Assembly: GCA_029972135.1 (NCBI GenBank)
Contig: CP124755.1
Coordinates: 2,108,001-2,172,000 of the forward strand
Origin: Candidatus Thiocaldithrix dubininis
Lineage (GTDB): Bacteria > Pseudomonadota > Gammaproteobacteria > Thiotrichales > Thiotrichaceae
DNA length: 64,000 nt
Direction: 5' to 3'
The notes beneath the pieces were generated by a model that was not told the DNA's origin, searched no databases, and saw only the letters and a list, made by a program, of their open reading frames with translations. The translations under genes were made by a program, and so were the position numbers. Positions 35,276 through 43,359 of this stretch are shown here, in pieces (positions within the stretch are counted from its first letter, which is position 1; the number at the start of each line of letters is the position of its first letter).

Positions 35276-36709
35276 ATGTCATCGCAATTATCCGTTATTT
35301 CTAAAGCCTCTCAATGGCGTACCACCCTAAATCAATCCCTTAGCCTGCGCTTATTGTTAATGCTGGGTGTTGGCTTATTATTGCTATACCCGCTTAAGCA
35401 ATTAGCCGCCTTTGTGAGCGAGCAAGATAAGTCACAGAAAGCGCAGCACCATGCCTTAGCACAAACGTGGGGTGGCGCACAGTCGATTATTGCCCCCGTG
35501 TTAGTGCTGCCTTACACCGAGCATTTCACCAGTATTGACACGATTACCGATAATGCGGGCGAAAATCGAGTCATTAGCAAAGATATTTTCAATGACCGTA
35601 CCGCCATTTTATTGCCCAAAAGTCTAGAGATTCGTGCCGATTTAAAAACGGCTACGGAACATCCCGAAATCGCCGATGCCTATAAAGCACATTTAAGTTT
35701 GACGGGTACGTTTGACCATGCGCCGCTCTTGAATACCACAGACGGCACACGCGATTTCAAATGGGAACAAGCCTATTTAGCCTTGGGCATTAGCAATACT
35801 CAAGCCTTAGATGAAGTGGCAAATGTGATGTGGAATGACAAGCGGCTGGCGCTTGAACCGGGAACATTACAAAGCAAACTATTACCCACAGGTTTACACG
35901 CCGTATTAGCCGCTAAACCGCCGCAAGGCAAAAAAACCACGCAAACCTTTAAAATCAATTTGAATTTACGCGGCAGTCATGCACTCGCTTTTGCGCCTTT
36001 AGGCGAACTTAGTAGTATTCGCATGACCTCTGGCTGGGCTAATCCTAATTTTGCTGATAGCTTATTACCCAGCAAACGCGGCTTAAGCGACAATGGCTTT
36101 AGTGCAGAATGGCAAATTTCTAATCTTGCTCGTAATTATCCACAATATTGGATCGTAGAAGAAACCAAGCAAACACCCGATTTACAACAAAGCTTAGCAA
36201 GGGTTAGCTTAGATTTACCGCCGACGGCTTACGCCAAAATTCTCGCCTTAATGCCCTTCGCAATTTATAGCATTGGCTTTATGTTTATTTGTTTATTCGC
36301 ATTCAGCAGCAAACGCAGCGAACCTTTACACGCCTTACAATACGCATTGGTTGGACTGGGGATGTTAGCCTTCTACGCCGTATTAACCGCCTTAGTCGAG
36401 CATTTGGATTTCGACAGCGCTTATATTAGCGCGGCGATTATAATCACACTGATTTTAACAATTTATATCGGCTTAATTTTTAAAAAGCTGAATATTGCTT
36501 TATTCAGTAGTTTAATGCTAAGCGCACTGTATATTTTAAACTATAGCGAAATTGCTACCCCACAATATAGCCTATTAATTGAAGTTTGCTTAATTGGTAT
36601 AGGCTTACTAATTTTAATGTATACTACCTATAATTTAAAAAAACCTAAACCCGTATTAGCTACGCTATCTATTCCTAATAGCACTGAGCTTGTATTAGCA
36701 AAAGGCTAA
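35276..36709 (+). CDS. creD: Cell envelope integrity protein CreD
   Basis: A 477-residue inner-membrane protein. One span near the N-terminus (about 27-45) precedes a long periplasmic region with the CreD hallmarks VLVLPYTEH and SLDGTFDHA-like LTGTFDHAPLL, AFAPLGELSSIRMTSGW and FSAEWQISNLARNYPQ. At least five more spans fill the C-terminal third (about 318-465). CreD is part of the CreBC regulon in enterics and affects envelope stress and beta-lactam response, but neither creB nor creC is adjacent here. Molecular function is unknown. Confidence 0.88.
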   Translation: MSSQLSVISKASQWRTTLNQSLSLRLLLMLGVGLLLLYPLKQLAAFVSEQDKSQKAQHHALAQTWGGAQSIIAPVLVLPYTEHFTSIDTITDNAGENRVISKDIFNDRTAILLPKSLEIRADLKTATEHPEIADAYKAHLSLTGTFDHAPLLNTTDGTRDFKWEQAYLALGISNTQALDEVANVMWNDKRLALEPGTLQSKLLPTGLHAVLAAKPPQGKKTTQTFKINLNLRGSHALAFAPLGELSSIRMTSGWANPNFADSLLPSKRGLSDNGFSAEWQISNLARNYPQYWIVEETKQTPDLQQSLARVSLDLPPTAYAKILALMPFAIYSIGFMFICLFAFSSKRSEPLHALQYALVGLGMLAFYAVLTALVEHLDFDSAYISAAIIITLILTIYIGLIFKKLNIALFSSLMLSALYILNYSEIATPQYSLLIEVCLIGIGLLILMYTTYNLKKPKPVLATLSIPNSTELVLAKG

Positions 36710-36718
36710 AATTAATAG

Positions 36719-36742
36719 AGGAAATTCACTATTGAATTTCCT
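36719..36742. terminator. Hairpin between convergent creD and the RNA-ligase operon
   Basis: AGGAAATTC (36719-36727) pairs with GAATTTCCT (36734-36742) around a 6-base loop that contains the stop codon of the minus-strand ligase gene. It is suited to stop both transcripts, though the T tracts are short. Confidence 0.5.
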
Positions 36743-37448
36743 TGAGTTGGTTTTTAATCAAAGATCGCCGTTGCCAATGAATAGTTTGCTGTTGAATAAA
36801 GCGGATAAATTCAGGACGAATCAGTTTATAACGCTGCACCACATAGTCTGTATTTTCCATTTTTAAATACAAGCCCTCCATCAAACCACTGGTATCTGTA
36901 TGATTTAAAGCGCTGGCGGGTAGCTTTGCATAAGCGTTAGGTGACATAAATACCGACTGACCGATCAACAAGCCTAATTCGTTTAAGGTAGTTTGCTGTG
37001 AACAGGCTAGCACTCGCACGGATGATAAAAAGTCTAAATGGGTTAGTAAAGCTTGGCGGGCAATGGTACTTAAAAACTGCTGTGACTCACGGTCATACAC
37101 ATCAAACTCTAGCCAATAGCTCGGCAGTAAATCGTAAAATAGCGTGTGTTTTGCCCATAACCATTCGCCAAACATAATATAGCGCTGCCCTAAACAGTCG
37201 TATAACGCGCTGTAATGTTGCCAAACCCAAGCCTTCATCCATGCAAATTCGGTTTCCAGCGTAATAATCGTGCCGCGTGATTGCAAGACAGGCTGAGCGT
37301 GCGCGTCAAAGCTCAAGCCCAGTTGTGTACCGTCCATTTTTTCCTCAACCACTAAGCAATGCCCCGTCGGAATCGGCAAGGGATAGCACACATCGTTAAC
37401 CTTTAAGCGTTCCAATGCTAAGGTTTTCGGGTATTTTATAAAGTGCAT
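36729..37448 (-). CDS. RNA ligase family protein A (nucleotidyltransferase)
   Basis: An ATP-dependent polynucleotide ligase fold of the T4 Rnl2-like RNA_ligase family. The 239 residues carry the ordered motifs: motif I EEKMDGTQLG with nucleophile Lys37, the conserved arginine in QSRGT, motif III YIMFGEWLWAKHT (90-102), motif IIIa YWLEFDVYDR (111-120), motif IV MEGLYLKME (190-198) and motif V around RYKLIR (206-211). It would be adenylated on Lys37 and seal 5'-phosphate to 3'-OH ends. It is the last gene of a three-gene unit and overlaps the HD-Pnk gene by 13 bases. RNA versus DNA preference is not shown by sequence. Confidence 0.85.
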   Translation of the reverse strand: MHFIKYPKTLALERLKVNDVCYPLPIPTGHCLVVEEKMDGTQLGLSFDAHAQPVLQSRGTIITLETEFAWMKAWVWQHYSALYDCLGQRYIMFGEWLWAKHTLFYDLLPSYWLEFDVYDRESQQFLSTIARQALLTHLDFLSSVRVLACSQQTTLNELGLLIGQSVFMSPNAYAKLPASALNHTDTSGLMEGLYLKMENTDYVVQRYKLIRPEFIRFIQQQTIHWQRRSLIKNQLKEIQ

Positions 37449-38722
37449 GGCAACACCTCCGTATCAATGCCCGATTGCCATAACACGCGCCCGCCTGTGC
37501 CCACCACAATAAAATGATGCGCTTCTTCTAAACTGGGGAATTGAAAACTCGCCAATTGTTTGGCTAACACCGCCGTCGGTATCGCATGTGAGCGAGCGCG
37601 ATTTTGTGCTTCAATTTGTGCTTCAGGTAACAAAAATAAAACCAGCGTAACCAATGCATGATAATCGCGCCCTAGTTCGGTAATTGCATGACGGAAATCT
37701 ACACGTAGATTGGTCGCATCCCACACCACGCCGCGTTTTTGGCGAAGTGCGGCTTTGAGTTGCTCTTTAGTGGCTTGGCGAATTTGCCCGACTTGCGCTT
37801 GGTCGGCGCGATCACCATTCAGGGCTTCGCGCAAATCATCCAACGATACCACTTCATAATCAGGATAATGCTGTTGCAACCAAGTGGATTTGCCCGAACC
37901 GCTAACACCACACACCATCACTAAATGCGCATGTTGCGTTCGATGTGCGTAAGTGGTGGCTAAGGCTTCTTCCGCTTGATAAATCAAGCCTTGTTCGAGT
38001 TGATACAATGCAGAGGCATAAACATAGGTTTGCGCTTGCCTAGGTAAACTCCGCAAATGTTCCGCTAACAGGGCTTGCATATCTAAGGGTTGTTGCCACA
38101 CCCCGTATTGCTGCGCCAGTGTGCGAAATTCATCTAAGTACAACAATTGCAACTCAGTGTCCGCACAAATACGCCCACGCATATCCGCTACTTCTAACCA
38201 ATACAACAACTCCATATCCGCTTGCCGCGCTAGGCGATAATAAGCGGCAGCAGGTTTATCCTTAGCCACTAACAACTTCGGTATGTGGTGTTCGCCCACC
38301 AGATTTAACACCATCCAATAACTGGCAAACGATAAGCCCCATTCCAGCATTTTAAACGCCAAATAAGAACGCCCCACCGCTTCATGTTGCGGCGATATAA
38401 TGCGTTCAATACCCTGCACCTCTGCCACGCGTGTTTGTTTGGGCTTAGCAATATCATGCAACATTGCACCCAAAATTAAGGCTTGCCGCCGATCCCCTTG
38501 AATATGCGTGGCTTGCGTTTGCAGCAATTGATACAACTCGCTTAACAGCATATCGTTATGAATCAGCACATTGCCTTCCGCATGCCATTCAGGGTCTTGT
38601 GGCGTGGCCGCTAATTCATGCAACCACGCTAATTCCGAACCTAAATACTGTAAGGCTTCCTGCATAGTGGGTGTAGCGGTTTGCGCGAGGCTGGCTAACC
38701 ATTGTTTTTGCTGTTTATTCAT
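37436..38722 (-). CDS. HD-Pnk type end-healing enzyme: HD phosphoesterase plus polynucleotide kinase
   Basis: A 428-residue fusion. The N-terminal HD domain (about 40-250) has His47 (EWHAEGN), the metal-binding LGAMLHDIAKP with His89-Asp90, and PQHEAVGRSY and VGEHHIPK. The C-terminal kinase domain begins with the P-loop CGVSGSGKST (271-280), then SLDDLREAL (293-301), VVWDATNLR (332-340) and the lid arginines in NRARS. This is the architecture of HD-Pnk enzymes, in which HD removes 2',3'-cyclic or 3'-phosphates and the kinase phosphorylates 5'-OH ends. ATG 38722 is chosen; a longer in-frame start at 38863 would run through the upstream ligase gene. It overlaps ligase genes on both sides (13 and 8 bases). 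Confidence 0.85.
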   Translation of the reverse strand: MNKQQKQWLASLAQTATPTMQEALQYLGSELAWLHELAATPQDPEWHAEGNVLIHNDMLLSELYQLLQTQATHIQGDRRQALILGAMLHDIAKPKQTRVAEVQGIERIISPQHEAVGRSYLAFKMLEWGLSFASYWMVLNLVGEHHIPKLLVAKDKPAAAYYRLARQADMELLYWLEVADMRGRICADTELQLLYLDEFRTLAQQYGVWQQPLDMQALLAEHLRSLPRQAQTYVYASALYQLEQGLIYQAEEALATTYAHRTQHAHLVMVCGVSGSGKSTWLQQHYPDYEVVSLDDLREALNGDRADQAQVGQIRQATKEQLKAALRQKRGVVWDATNLRVDFRHAITELGRDYHALVTLVLFLLPEAQIEAQNRARSHAIPTAVLAKQLASFQFPSLEEAHHFIVVGTGGRVLWQSGIDTEVLPCTL

Positions 38723-39353
38723 CGTTATTCCCCCGCAATTGATTGGGCACGACCTCGGCAAACATCCAATGTTGCGTGGTTTGTACATGCTGGGCGCGTA
38801 CCCATTTCGCCACACTCTGCGCAAAATCCGCATAAGCAAAGCGCTCGGCAAGACGCACCACATAGCCTTCCATCACTTGCGTATCAATCTGCAAATGCCG
38901 ACACAAGGCTTCATCCCATAAACCTTGGTATAAAACCGGCGGTGTACAAATACCTAATAAGGCAAACCATTCACAGGTTTCTGCCCAACTTAAACAGATG
39001 TTTTGCACATTCCACAGCGAAAAGCCGTAAAAATAGCTGCTTAATTGCGTGTAGGTAACAGAATGTTGCGCATACAGATTCTCGCCACAAATACGCCAGC
39101 CTTGTGGAATTTCATGCGCTAGGGTTTGATGCCATTGTTTAACCCATGTACGTGAGGGGTGATGACGACTGTCTAAGGAACGGGCATGTAAACGGTCGGT
39201 ATACAACGTAGTATTTTCACCGTCCATTTTCTCGCTAATCACGACTTGTTTACCCACGAACATCTGAGTATCTATTAGCAATACATCGTCACTGCTTGCA
39301 CCCGGCGACCACGGCAAGTGCGGCGTGCGCGGGTATTTGATAGCCTTAACCAT
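38715..39353 (-). CDS. RNA ligase family protein B (nucleotidyltransferase)
   Basis: A second, divergent ligase of 212 residues. Motif I is ISEKMDGENTTLY with nucleophile Lys42; HARSLDSRHH holds the conserved arginine; motif III is WRICGENLYAQHSVTY (86-101); IIIa is YFYGFSLWN (107-115); motif IV is VMEGYVVRL (160-168); motif V is near KWVR (183-186). It is clearly not a copy of ligase A: shared identity is confined to the motifs. It is the first gene of the operon. Two ligases with one healing enzyme suggest division of substrates, or a need to reverse different breaks. Confidence 0.85.
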   Translation of the reverse strand: MVKAIKYPRTPHLPWSPGASSDDVLLIDTQMFVGKQVVISEKMDGENTTLYTDRLHARSLDSRHHPSRTWVKQWHQTLAHEIPQGWRICGENLYAQHSVTYTQLSSYFYGFSLWNVQNICLSWAETCEWFALLGICTPPVLYQGLWDEALCRHLQIDTQVMEGYVVRLAERFAYADFAQSVAKWVRAQHVQTTQHWMFAEVVPNQLRGNNDE

Positions 39354-39589
39354 AACTCATCTCAAAACTTTCATTTCATATGTTCAGCAATCAGCCACGC
39401 AACAACGGCGTAGCAAATGCCACTAATTGAAAAATGATGAATGGAGTTGGGTATTACACGATCTGGCTACTTTTTGATTAAATTGTGAATAAGAAGAACA
39501 CTTTGTCTGTCAAATTAAGTGTACTGAGACTGCTGGAAAAAACCAACTTAAACATTCTATGTTAAATTTAAAGCTCTCTACACTAGCGG

Positions 39590-41032
39590 ATGATAAACGT
39601 GAATCTTAATTGGCATCAGTGGCTAAGCAGTGGTTTGTTATTGCTCGATATGCTGATTATTTTGGTGTTATTGCCCACCGTTATTCAACAACGCCGCGAA
39701 TCCGGAGCAACCTTAGCGTGGGTATTAGCCATTGTATTTTTACCGTTTATTGGCTTAATTAGCTTTTGGTTATTCGGCACAACTCGTCTGTATTTACGGC
39801 GGCGTAAACGGCGCAAAGTGGAGGAGCGTTTAGCCCCTGAATTACAACGGGTGCAATCCCACCGCTTTGAGCAACATAGCATTGCGGGTATTCCGCCATC
39901 TTTGTTGAAATTAGCGCATCGCTTAGATCATATTGGTCCGGTGGGTGGCAATCAGATTGAATTATACCGTGACGGCAAACTGGCATTTCAGGCCATTGAA
40001 GACGCGATTGCACAAGCCCAACATCATATTCATTTGCTGTATTACATTTGGGAAGTGGATACTACCGGACGACGTATGCGCGATGCCTTAATTCAAGCCG
40101 CCCAGCGAGGGGTTGAAGTGCGCTTATGTGTAGACGATGTGGGTTCACGTAGCGCGAATACCCAATTTTTTAAAAGTTTAACGCAAGCGGGGGGGCAGGT
40201 AGCGCGTTTTTTAAAGGTGAATATTCTCAGTCGCCGTCTTAACTTAAACAACCGTAATCACCGTAAAGTCGTGGTGATTGATGGCTTAGTCGCGTTTACG
40301 GGCGGTATGAATGTTGGCGACGCGTATGCGGGGATTGGCGAACCGTGGCAAGATTTACATGCGCGTATTGAAGGCCCGGTTGCCAAAGATTTACAAGAAG
40401 TGTTTTGCCAAGATTGGTATCACGCCACGAATGAAAACCTGATTAATGACGAGTACTTTCCACCTTCAGTCAGCAAAGGCGATATCAAGGCGCAATTTTT
40501 AGCAAGTGGGCCAGCGGACCGGCGATGGCAGTCGATTTATATGGCGTTATTTGCAGCGATTAATTTAGCGGAAAAGCGGGTTTGGATTGAAACGCCCTAT
40601 TTCGTACCCGACCGCCCTCTTATGTTAGCGCTACAAACGGCGGCCTTACGCGGGGTAGATGTGCGCATTTTATTACCCGGTCAATCCGATCACGCCTTAG
40701 TGTTATACGCGGGCCGTTCATTTATTGATGAATTATTAGCGGCAGGGGCGCGAATTTTTGAATACCAAGGCGCAATGACACATTCCAAAGCACTGATATT
40801 TGATAGCAAATTTGCCACCTTGGGCTCTGCAAATATGGATCAACGCAGTTTTCGTTTGAACTTTGAAGGCAATATTTTCTTCTATAGCGAAACTATTACG
40901 CAACAAATGGAAACTGACTTTCTAAAACTCTGCGACTCAGCGATTGAAATCACGCCACAACGCCGCAAAGTCGTTAGTAAAACCGACCGTTTATTAGAAA
41001 GCGCCGCACATATTATGGCGCCCTTATTATAA
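39590..41032 (+). CDS. cls: Cardiolipin synthase
   Basis: Condenses phosphatidylglycerol to cardiolipin at the inner membrane. The 480 residues include two N-terminal spans (about 13-32 and 42-63; PLDc_N region with the LPFIGLISFWLFG signature) and two phospholipase-D HKD motifs: NHRKVVVID (His224, Lys226, Asp231) and THSKALIFD followed by LGSANMDQRSF near residue 400. This is the ClsA-type layout. The ATG at 39590 gives the full first span. The 236-base gap upstream (39354-39589) is AT-rich with no gene visible. A DUF72 gene follows after 9 bases. Confidence 0.94.
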   Translation: MINVNLNWHQWLSSGLLLLDMLIILVLLPTVIQQRRESGATLAWVLAIVFLPFIGLISFWLFGTTRLYLRRRKRRKVEERLAPELQRVQSHRFEQHSIAGIPPSLLKLAHRLDHIGPVGGNQIELYRDGKLAFQAIEDAIAQAQHHIHLLYYIWEVDTTGRRMRDALIQAAQRGVEVRLCVDDVGSRSANTQFFKSLTQAGGQVARFLKVNILSRRLNLNNRNHRKVVVIDGLVAFTGGMNVGDAYAGIGEPWQDLHARIEGPVAKDLQEVFCQDWYHATNENLINDEYFPPSVSKGDIKAQFLASGPADRRWQSIYMALFAAINLAEKRVWIETPYFVPDRPLMLALQTAALRGVDVRILLPGQSDHALVLYAGRSFIDELLAAGARIFEYQGAMTHSKALIFDSKFATLGSANMDQRSFRLNFEGNIFFYSETITQQMETDFLKLCDSAIEITPQRRKVVSKTDRLLESAAHIMAPLL

Positions 41033-41041
41033 GGAACGTGC

Positions 41042-41902
41042 ATGGCGAATCCATTACCCTACTATTTAGGTTTAGCGTTATGGGCGAATCCGCATTGGAA
41101 AGGTAAGTTATTACGCAAAAATGCCAAGCCCGGCGAATTCTTAAGCCAATACGCACAGGTTTATAATGCCGTTGAAGGCAATACGACGTTTTATGCCGTC
41201 CCCTCCGCCGAGAATGTGCAACGTTGGCTGGCAGCCACGCCGGATTATTTCCGCTTTAGCTTTAAATTTCCCAAAACCATTACGCATCAACAGCATTTAC
41301 AACATGTTGAACAAGCCAGTACGGAGTTTTTACAACGTTTAAGCCCGTTAGGTGAACGCATTAATGGCTTAATGGTGCAGTTGCCCGCTGGCTTTTCGCC
41401 CTTGGAATTAGGGCAATTGGAACGTTTTCTTAAACAATTGCCTAATGAATATCAGTACGCGGTGGAAGTGCGACATCCGGCGTTTTTTACCGATGCGGTC
41501 GCTCGTCAGGCGTTAAACGACTTATTACAAAGCCTAAACGTTGATCGGGTTATCTTAGACAGTCGCCCAGTACACGCTGCACCGATTGTGGATGAACCGA
41601 CGCGTGAAGCCAAAATCCGTAAACCGCGCTTGCCCGTGCAACTAGATGTGACCGCCAACCAACCTGTATTGCGTTATATTGGGCATCCGATTGTGGCGGA
41701 TAATCAAGCTTGGTTAGAACGTTGGGTGGCGCAAACCGCTCGCTGGATTGCAGAAGGCAAAACCCCACGGATTTACTTGCATACCCCCAGTAATGATTTA
41801 GCGCCAGACCTGGCTTTATTATTCCATAAACAATTACAAATGCGCGTGCCAAACCTAGCCGACTTAGCGCCGTTTCCAGGTCTAATCGGAAATGGCATTT
41901 AA
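41042..41902 (+). CDS. DUF72 domain protein (YecE-like)
   Basis: A 286-residue protein with a TIM-barrel-like fold typical of DUF72: YYLGLALWANPHWKGKLL, YAQVYNAVEGNTTFYAVPS, WLAATPDYFRFSFKFPKTITH in adjoining segments, LMVQLPAGFSP, YAVEVRHPAFF and a late IYLHTPSND. The family is widespread and its activity is not firmly established. It follows cardiolipin synthase by 9 bases, so cotranscription is likely without implying shared function. Confidence 0.88.
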   Translation: MANPLPYYLGLALWANPHWKGKLLRKNAKPGEFLSQYAQVYNAVEGNTTFYAVPSAENVQRWLAATPDYFRFSFKFPKTITHQQHLQHVEQASTEFLQRLSPLGERINGLMVQLPAGFSPLELGQLERFLKQLPNEYQYAVEVRHPAFFTDAVARQALNDLLQSLNVDRVILDSRPVHAAPIVDEPTREAKIRKPRLPVQLDVTANQPVLRYIGHPIVADNQAWLERWVAQTARWIAEGKTPRIYLHTPSNDLAPDLALLFHKQLQMRVPNLADLAPFPGLIGNGI

Positions 41903-41992
41903 TGCAAAATTGCATAATTTGCTGACGGTTTTGCAAATAAATGAAGATAGCAATGCTAGAATAAAACTTATTTAAAAATAGAGGAGATAACC

Positions 41993-42334
41993 GTGCTAGT
42001 TCAATTCAGTAGCGCAGCAGGCGCAACCGTAACCATGTATGAAAAAGACGCTAAACCTCTGATTATCAAAATGGGACATAGCGGCACAATTCCGAGCGCT
42101 ATTCGTGCGGAAGATTTGCCAGACGCCATAAAACATTTAGAAGCAGCATTAGCGGCAGAACAACTGCTACCGCAAGCTGATCAACCCAGCGATGATAAAA
42201 ACGAAGACGGCGAAAAGCCTGAAGCAGCCGTAGGCACGAATGTACGCGCTTACCCTTTACTGCAAATGCTGAAAAAAGCGGCTCAAGATCAAAAACCTGT
42301 TATGTGGGAATATAACGACAGCGTTATTCTCTAA
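41993..42334 (+). CDS. DUF1840 domain protein
   Basis: A 113-residue soluble protein with the DUF1840 pattern LVQFSSAAGATVTMYEKDAKPLI in two parts, MGHSGTIPSAI, a Glu/Asp-rich linker (about 62-77) and YPLLQMLKKAAQDQKPVMWEY. Function unknown. The start is a GTG at 41993 with GAGGAG a few bases upstream. A hairpin terminator follows the gene. Confidence 0.85.
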   Translation: MLVQFSSAAGATVTMYEKDAKPLIIKMGHSGTIPSAIRAEDLPDAIKHLEAALAAEQLLPQADQPSDDKNEDGEKPEAAVGTNVRAYPLLQMLKKAAQDQKPVMWEYNDSVIL

Positions 42335-42356
42335 ATTCCCAACCCCACCGACAAAC

Positions 42357-42382
42357 GCCGAGTGTGGCTAGTCTCACTCGGC
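42357..42382 (+). terminator. Hairpin terminator after the DUF1840 gene
   Basis: GCCGAGTG (42357-42364) pairs perfectly with CACTCGGC (42375-42382) around a 10-base loop, followed by ATTTCATTT. The T content after the stem is moderate. Confidence 0.6.
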
Positions 42383-42513
42383 ATTTCATTTAGCCTAGTG
42401 GCTTGTCAGTTGAAAGAATCGCTTCATAGCCCCACTCAATCAACACCCCCATTCGTGTTCTCAGCTTGATTTGCCTATAATGCCGCGCACGCAGCTTTGA
42501 GAGAGGACATAGA

Positions 42514-43086
42514 ATGCGCATCCGTTTAAATACCAAATGGAATAAGCAGCAGCGCGAGGTATCGTTGGAAGATACCGTGAGCGTATTGGCGTTTAATGCT
42601 TGGAAGGTCGGCATGAAAACGTTGTTGGAAATCGAGAATGAGAACTTTCAGACCGATACGCAAATGCAGCGCATTGCAGTAATGGAAGAGATCATGGCGT
42701 TTATGATTCATATCTTAGATCGTATTTCCCACGATGTTATGTCTGATGAAGACCGCGCCCAACTCATTACTCAGTTTGCATTAAAAATTGCCGATCATGT
42801 GCAAGATAATGCCCGTGATTTTGCAGGAACAGGGGATTACCGCAACCCATTCATTAATAAGCTGAATGAACGCATGGCAGAATACGCACAAACCACTTGG
42901 GGCAAAGTGGGACAAGAGCCGGGCTTTTCGATGGGTTTAGCCTTTGGCAATAATATTGCCGAAAGCCTTGGCCCGCGTGATCGTAAGTGGGTATTGGATT
43001 ATATCCAACGGGTGTTAATGCCCGAAATGCTTAGCCCATACAAACGGGTGTTAGCGCGTTTAGGTTTGTTAGAACACACGTCGTAG
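42514..43086 (+). CDS. Unknown helical protein
   Basis: No named family recognised. The 190 residues look all-alpha and soluble: FNAWKVGMKTLLEIENENF, IAVMEEIMAFMIHILDRIS, AQLITQFALKIADHVQDN and WVLDYIQRVLMPEMLSPYKR are amphipathic segments. There is no signal peptide. AGAGAGGA lies upstream of ATG 42514. Its C-terminal coding end overlaps, on the opposite strand, a candidate small lipoprotein gene (43031-43210). No contextual hint to function. Confidence 0.75.
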   Translation: MRIRLNTKWNKQQREVSLEDTVSVLAFNAWKVGMKTLLEIENENFQTDTQMQRIAVMEEIMAFMIHILDRISHDVMSDEDRAQLITQFALKIADHVQDNARDFAGTGDYRNPFINKLNERMAEYAQTTWGKVGQEPGFSMGLAFGNNIAESLGPRDRKWVLDYIQRVLMPEMLSPYKRVLARLGLLEHTS

Positions 43087-43210
43087 GTGTACCCACCCAA
43101 ATAGTTTGTTTACGTTTGGGTTTGGGTTTTTTCTCAGTTTGTTGACCGCCTAACGGCGCACAGGCGGTCAGCAAAACCAAAATTAATAAGATTGTTAACA
43201 CATATCGCAT
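43031..43210 (-). CDS. Candidate 59-residue lipoprotein
   Basis: From ATG 43210 to TAA 43031-43033 the minus strand encodes 59 residues starting RYVLTILLILVLLTAC, a short lipoprotein signal peptide with lipobox LTAC and lipidated Cys17, followed by APLGGQQTEKKPKPKRK and a cysteine-containing end. The first 40 residues look convincing; the last 18 codons overlap the 3' end of the convergent 42514 gene by 56 bases. The ribosome site is weak. It is a real gene candidate but needs proof; no family recognised. Confidence 0.5.
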   Translation of the reverse strand: MRYVLTILLILVLLTACAPLGGQQTEKKPKPKRKQTIWVGTPTTCVLTNLNALTPVCMG

Positions 43211-43359
43211 AGCTAATCAGCGCTTTCTTATTGAGGTTTTGCAAGAAGTATAGCCTTACCTCAATTATCTTGCCGGATCAACACGAGATACTGGGCTGAT
43301 TAATGATTTGGGGTAGCAATAAGCGTACAAAATGCGGCTTAGTTACGGCTACCTCCGTT

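Noticed and set aside
38722..38863. N-terminal extension of the HD-Pnk gene
   Set aside because: The extra 47 residues would lie in another frame of the upstream ligase gene, carry no domain sequence, and the internal ATG gives normal tight overlap.
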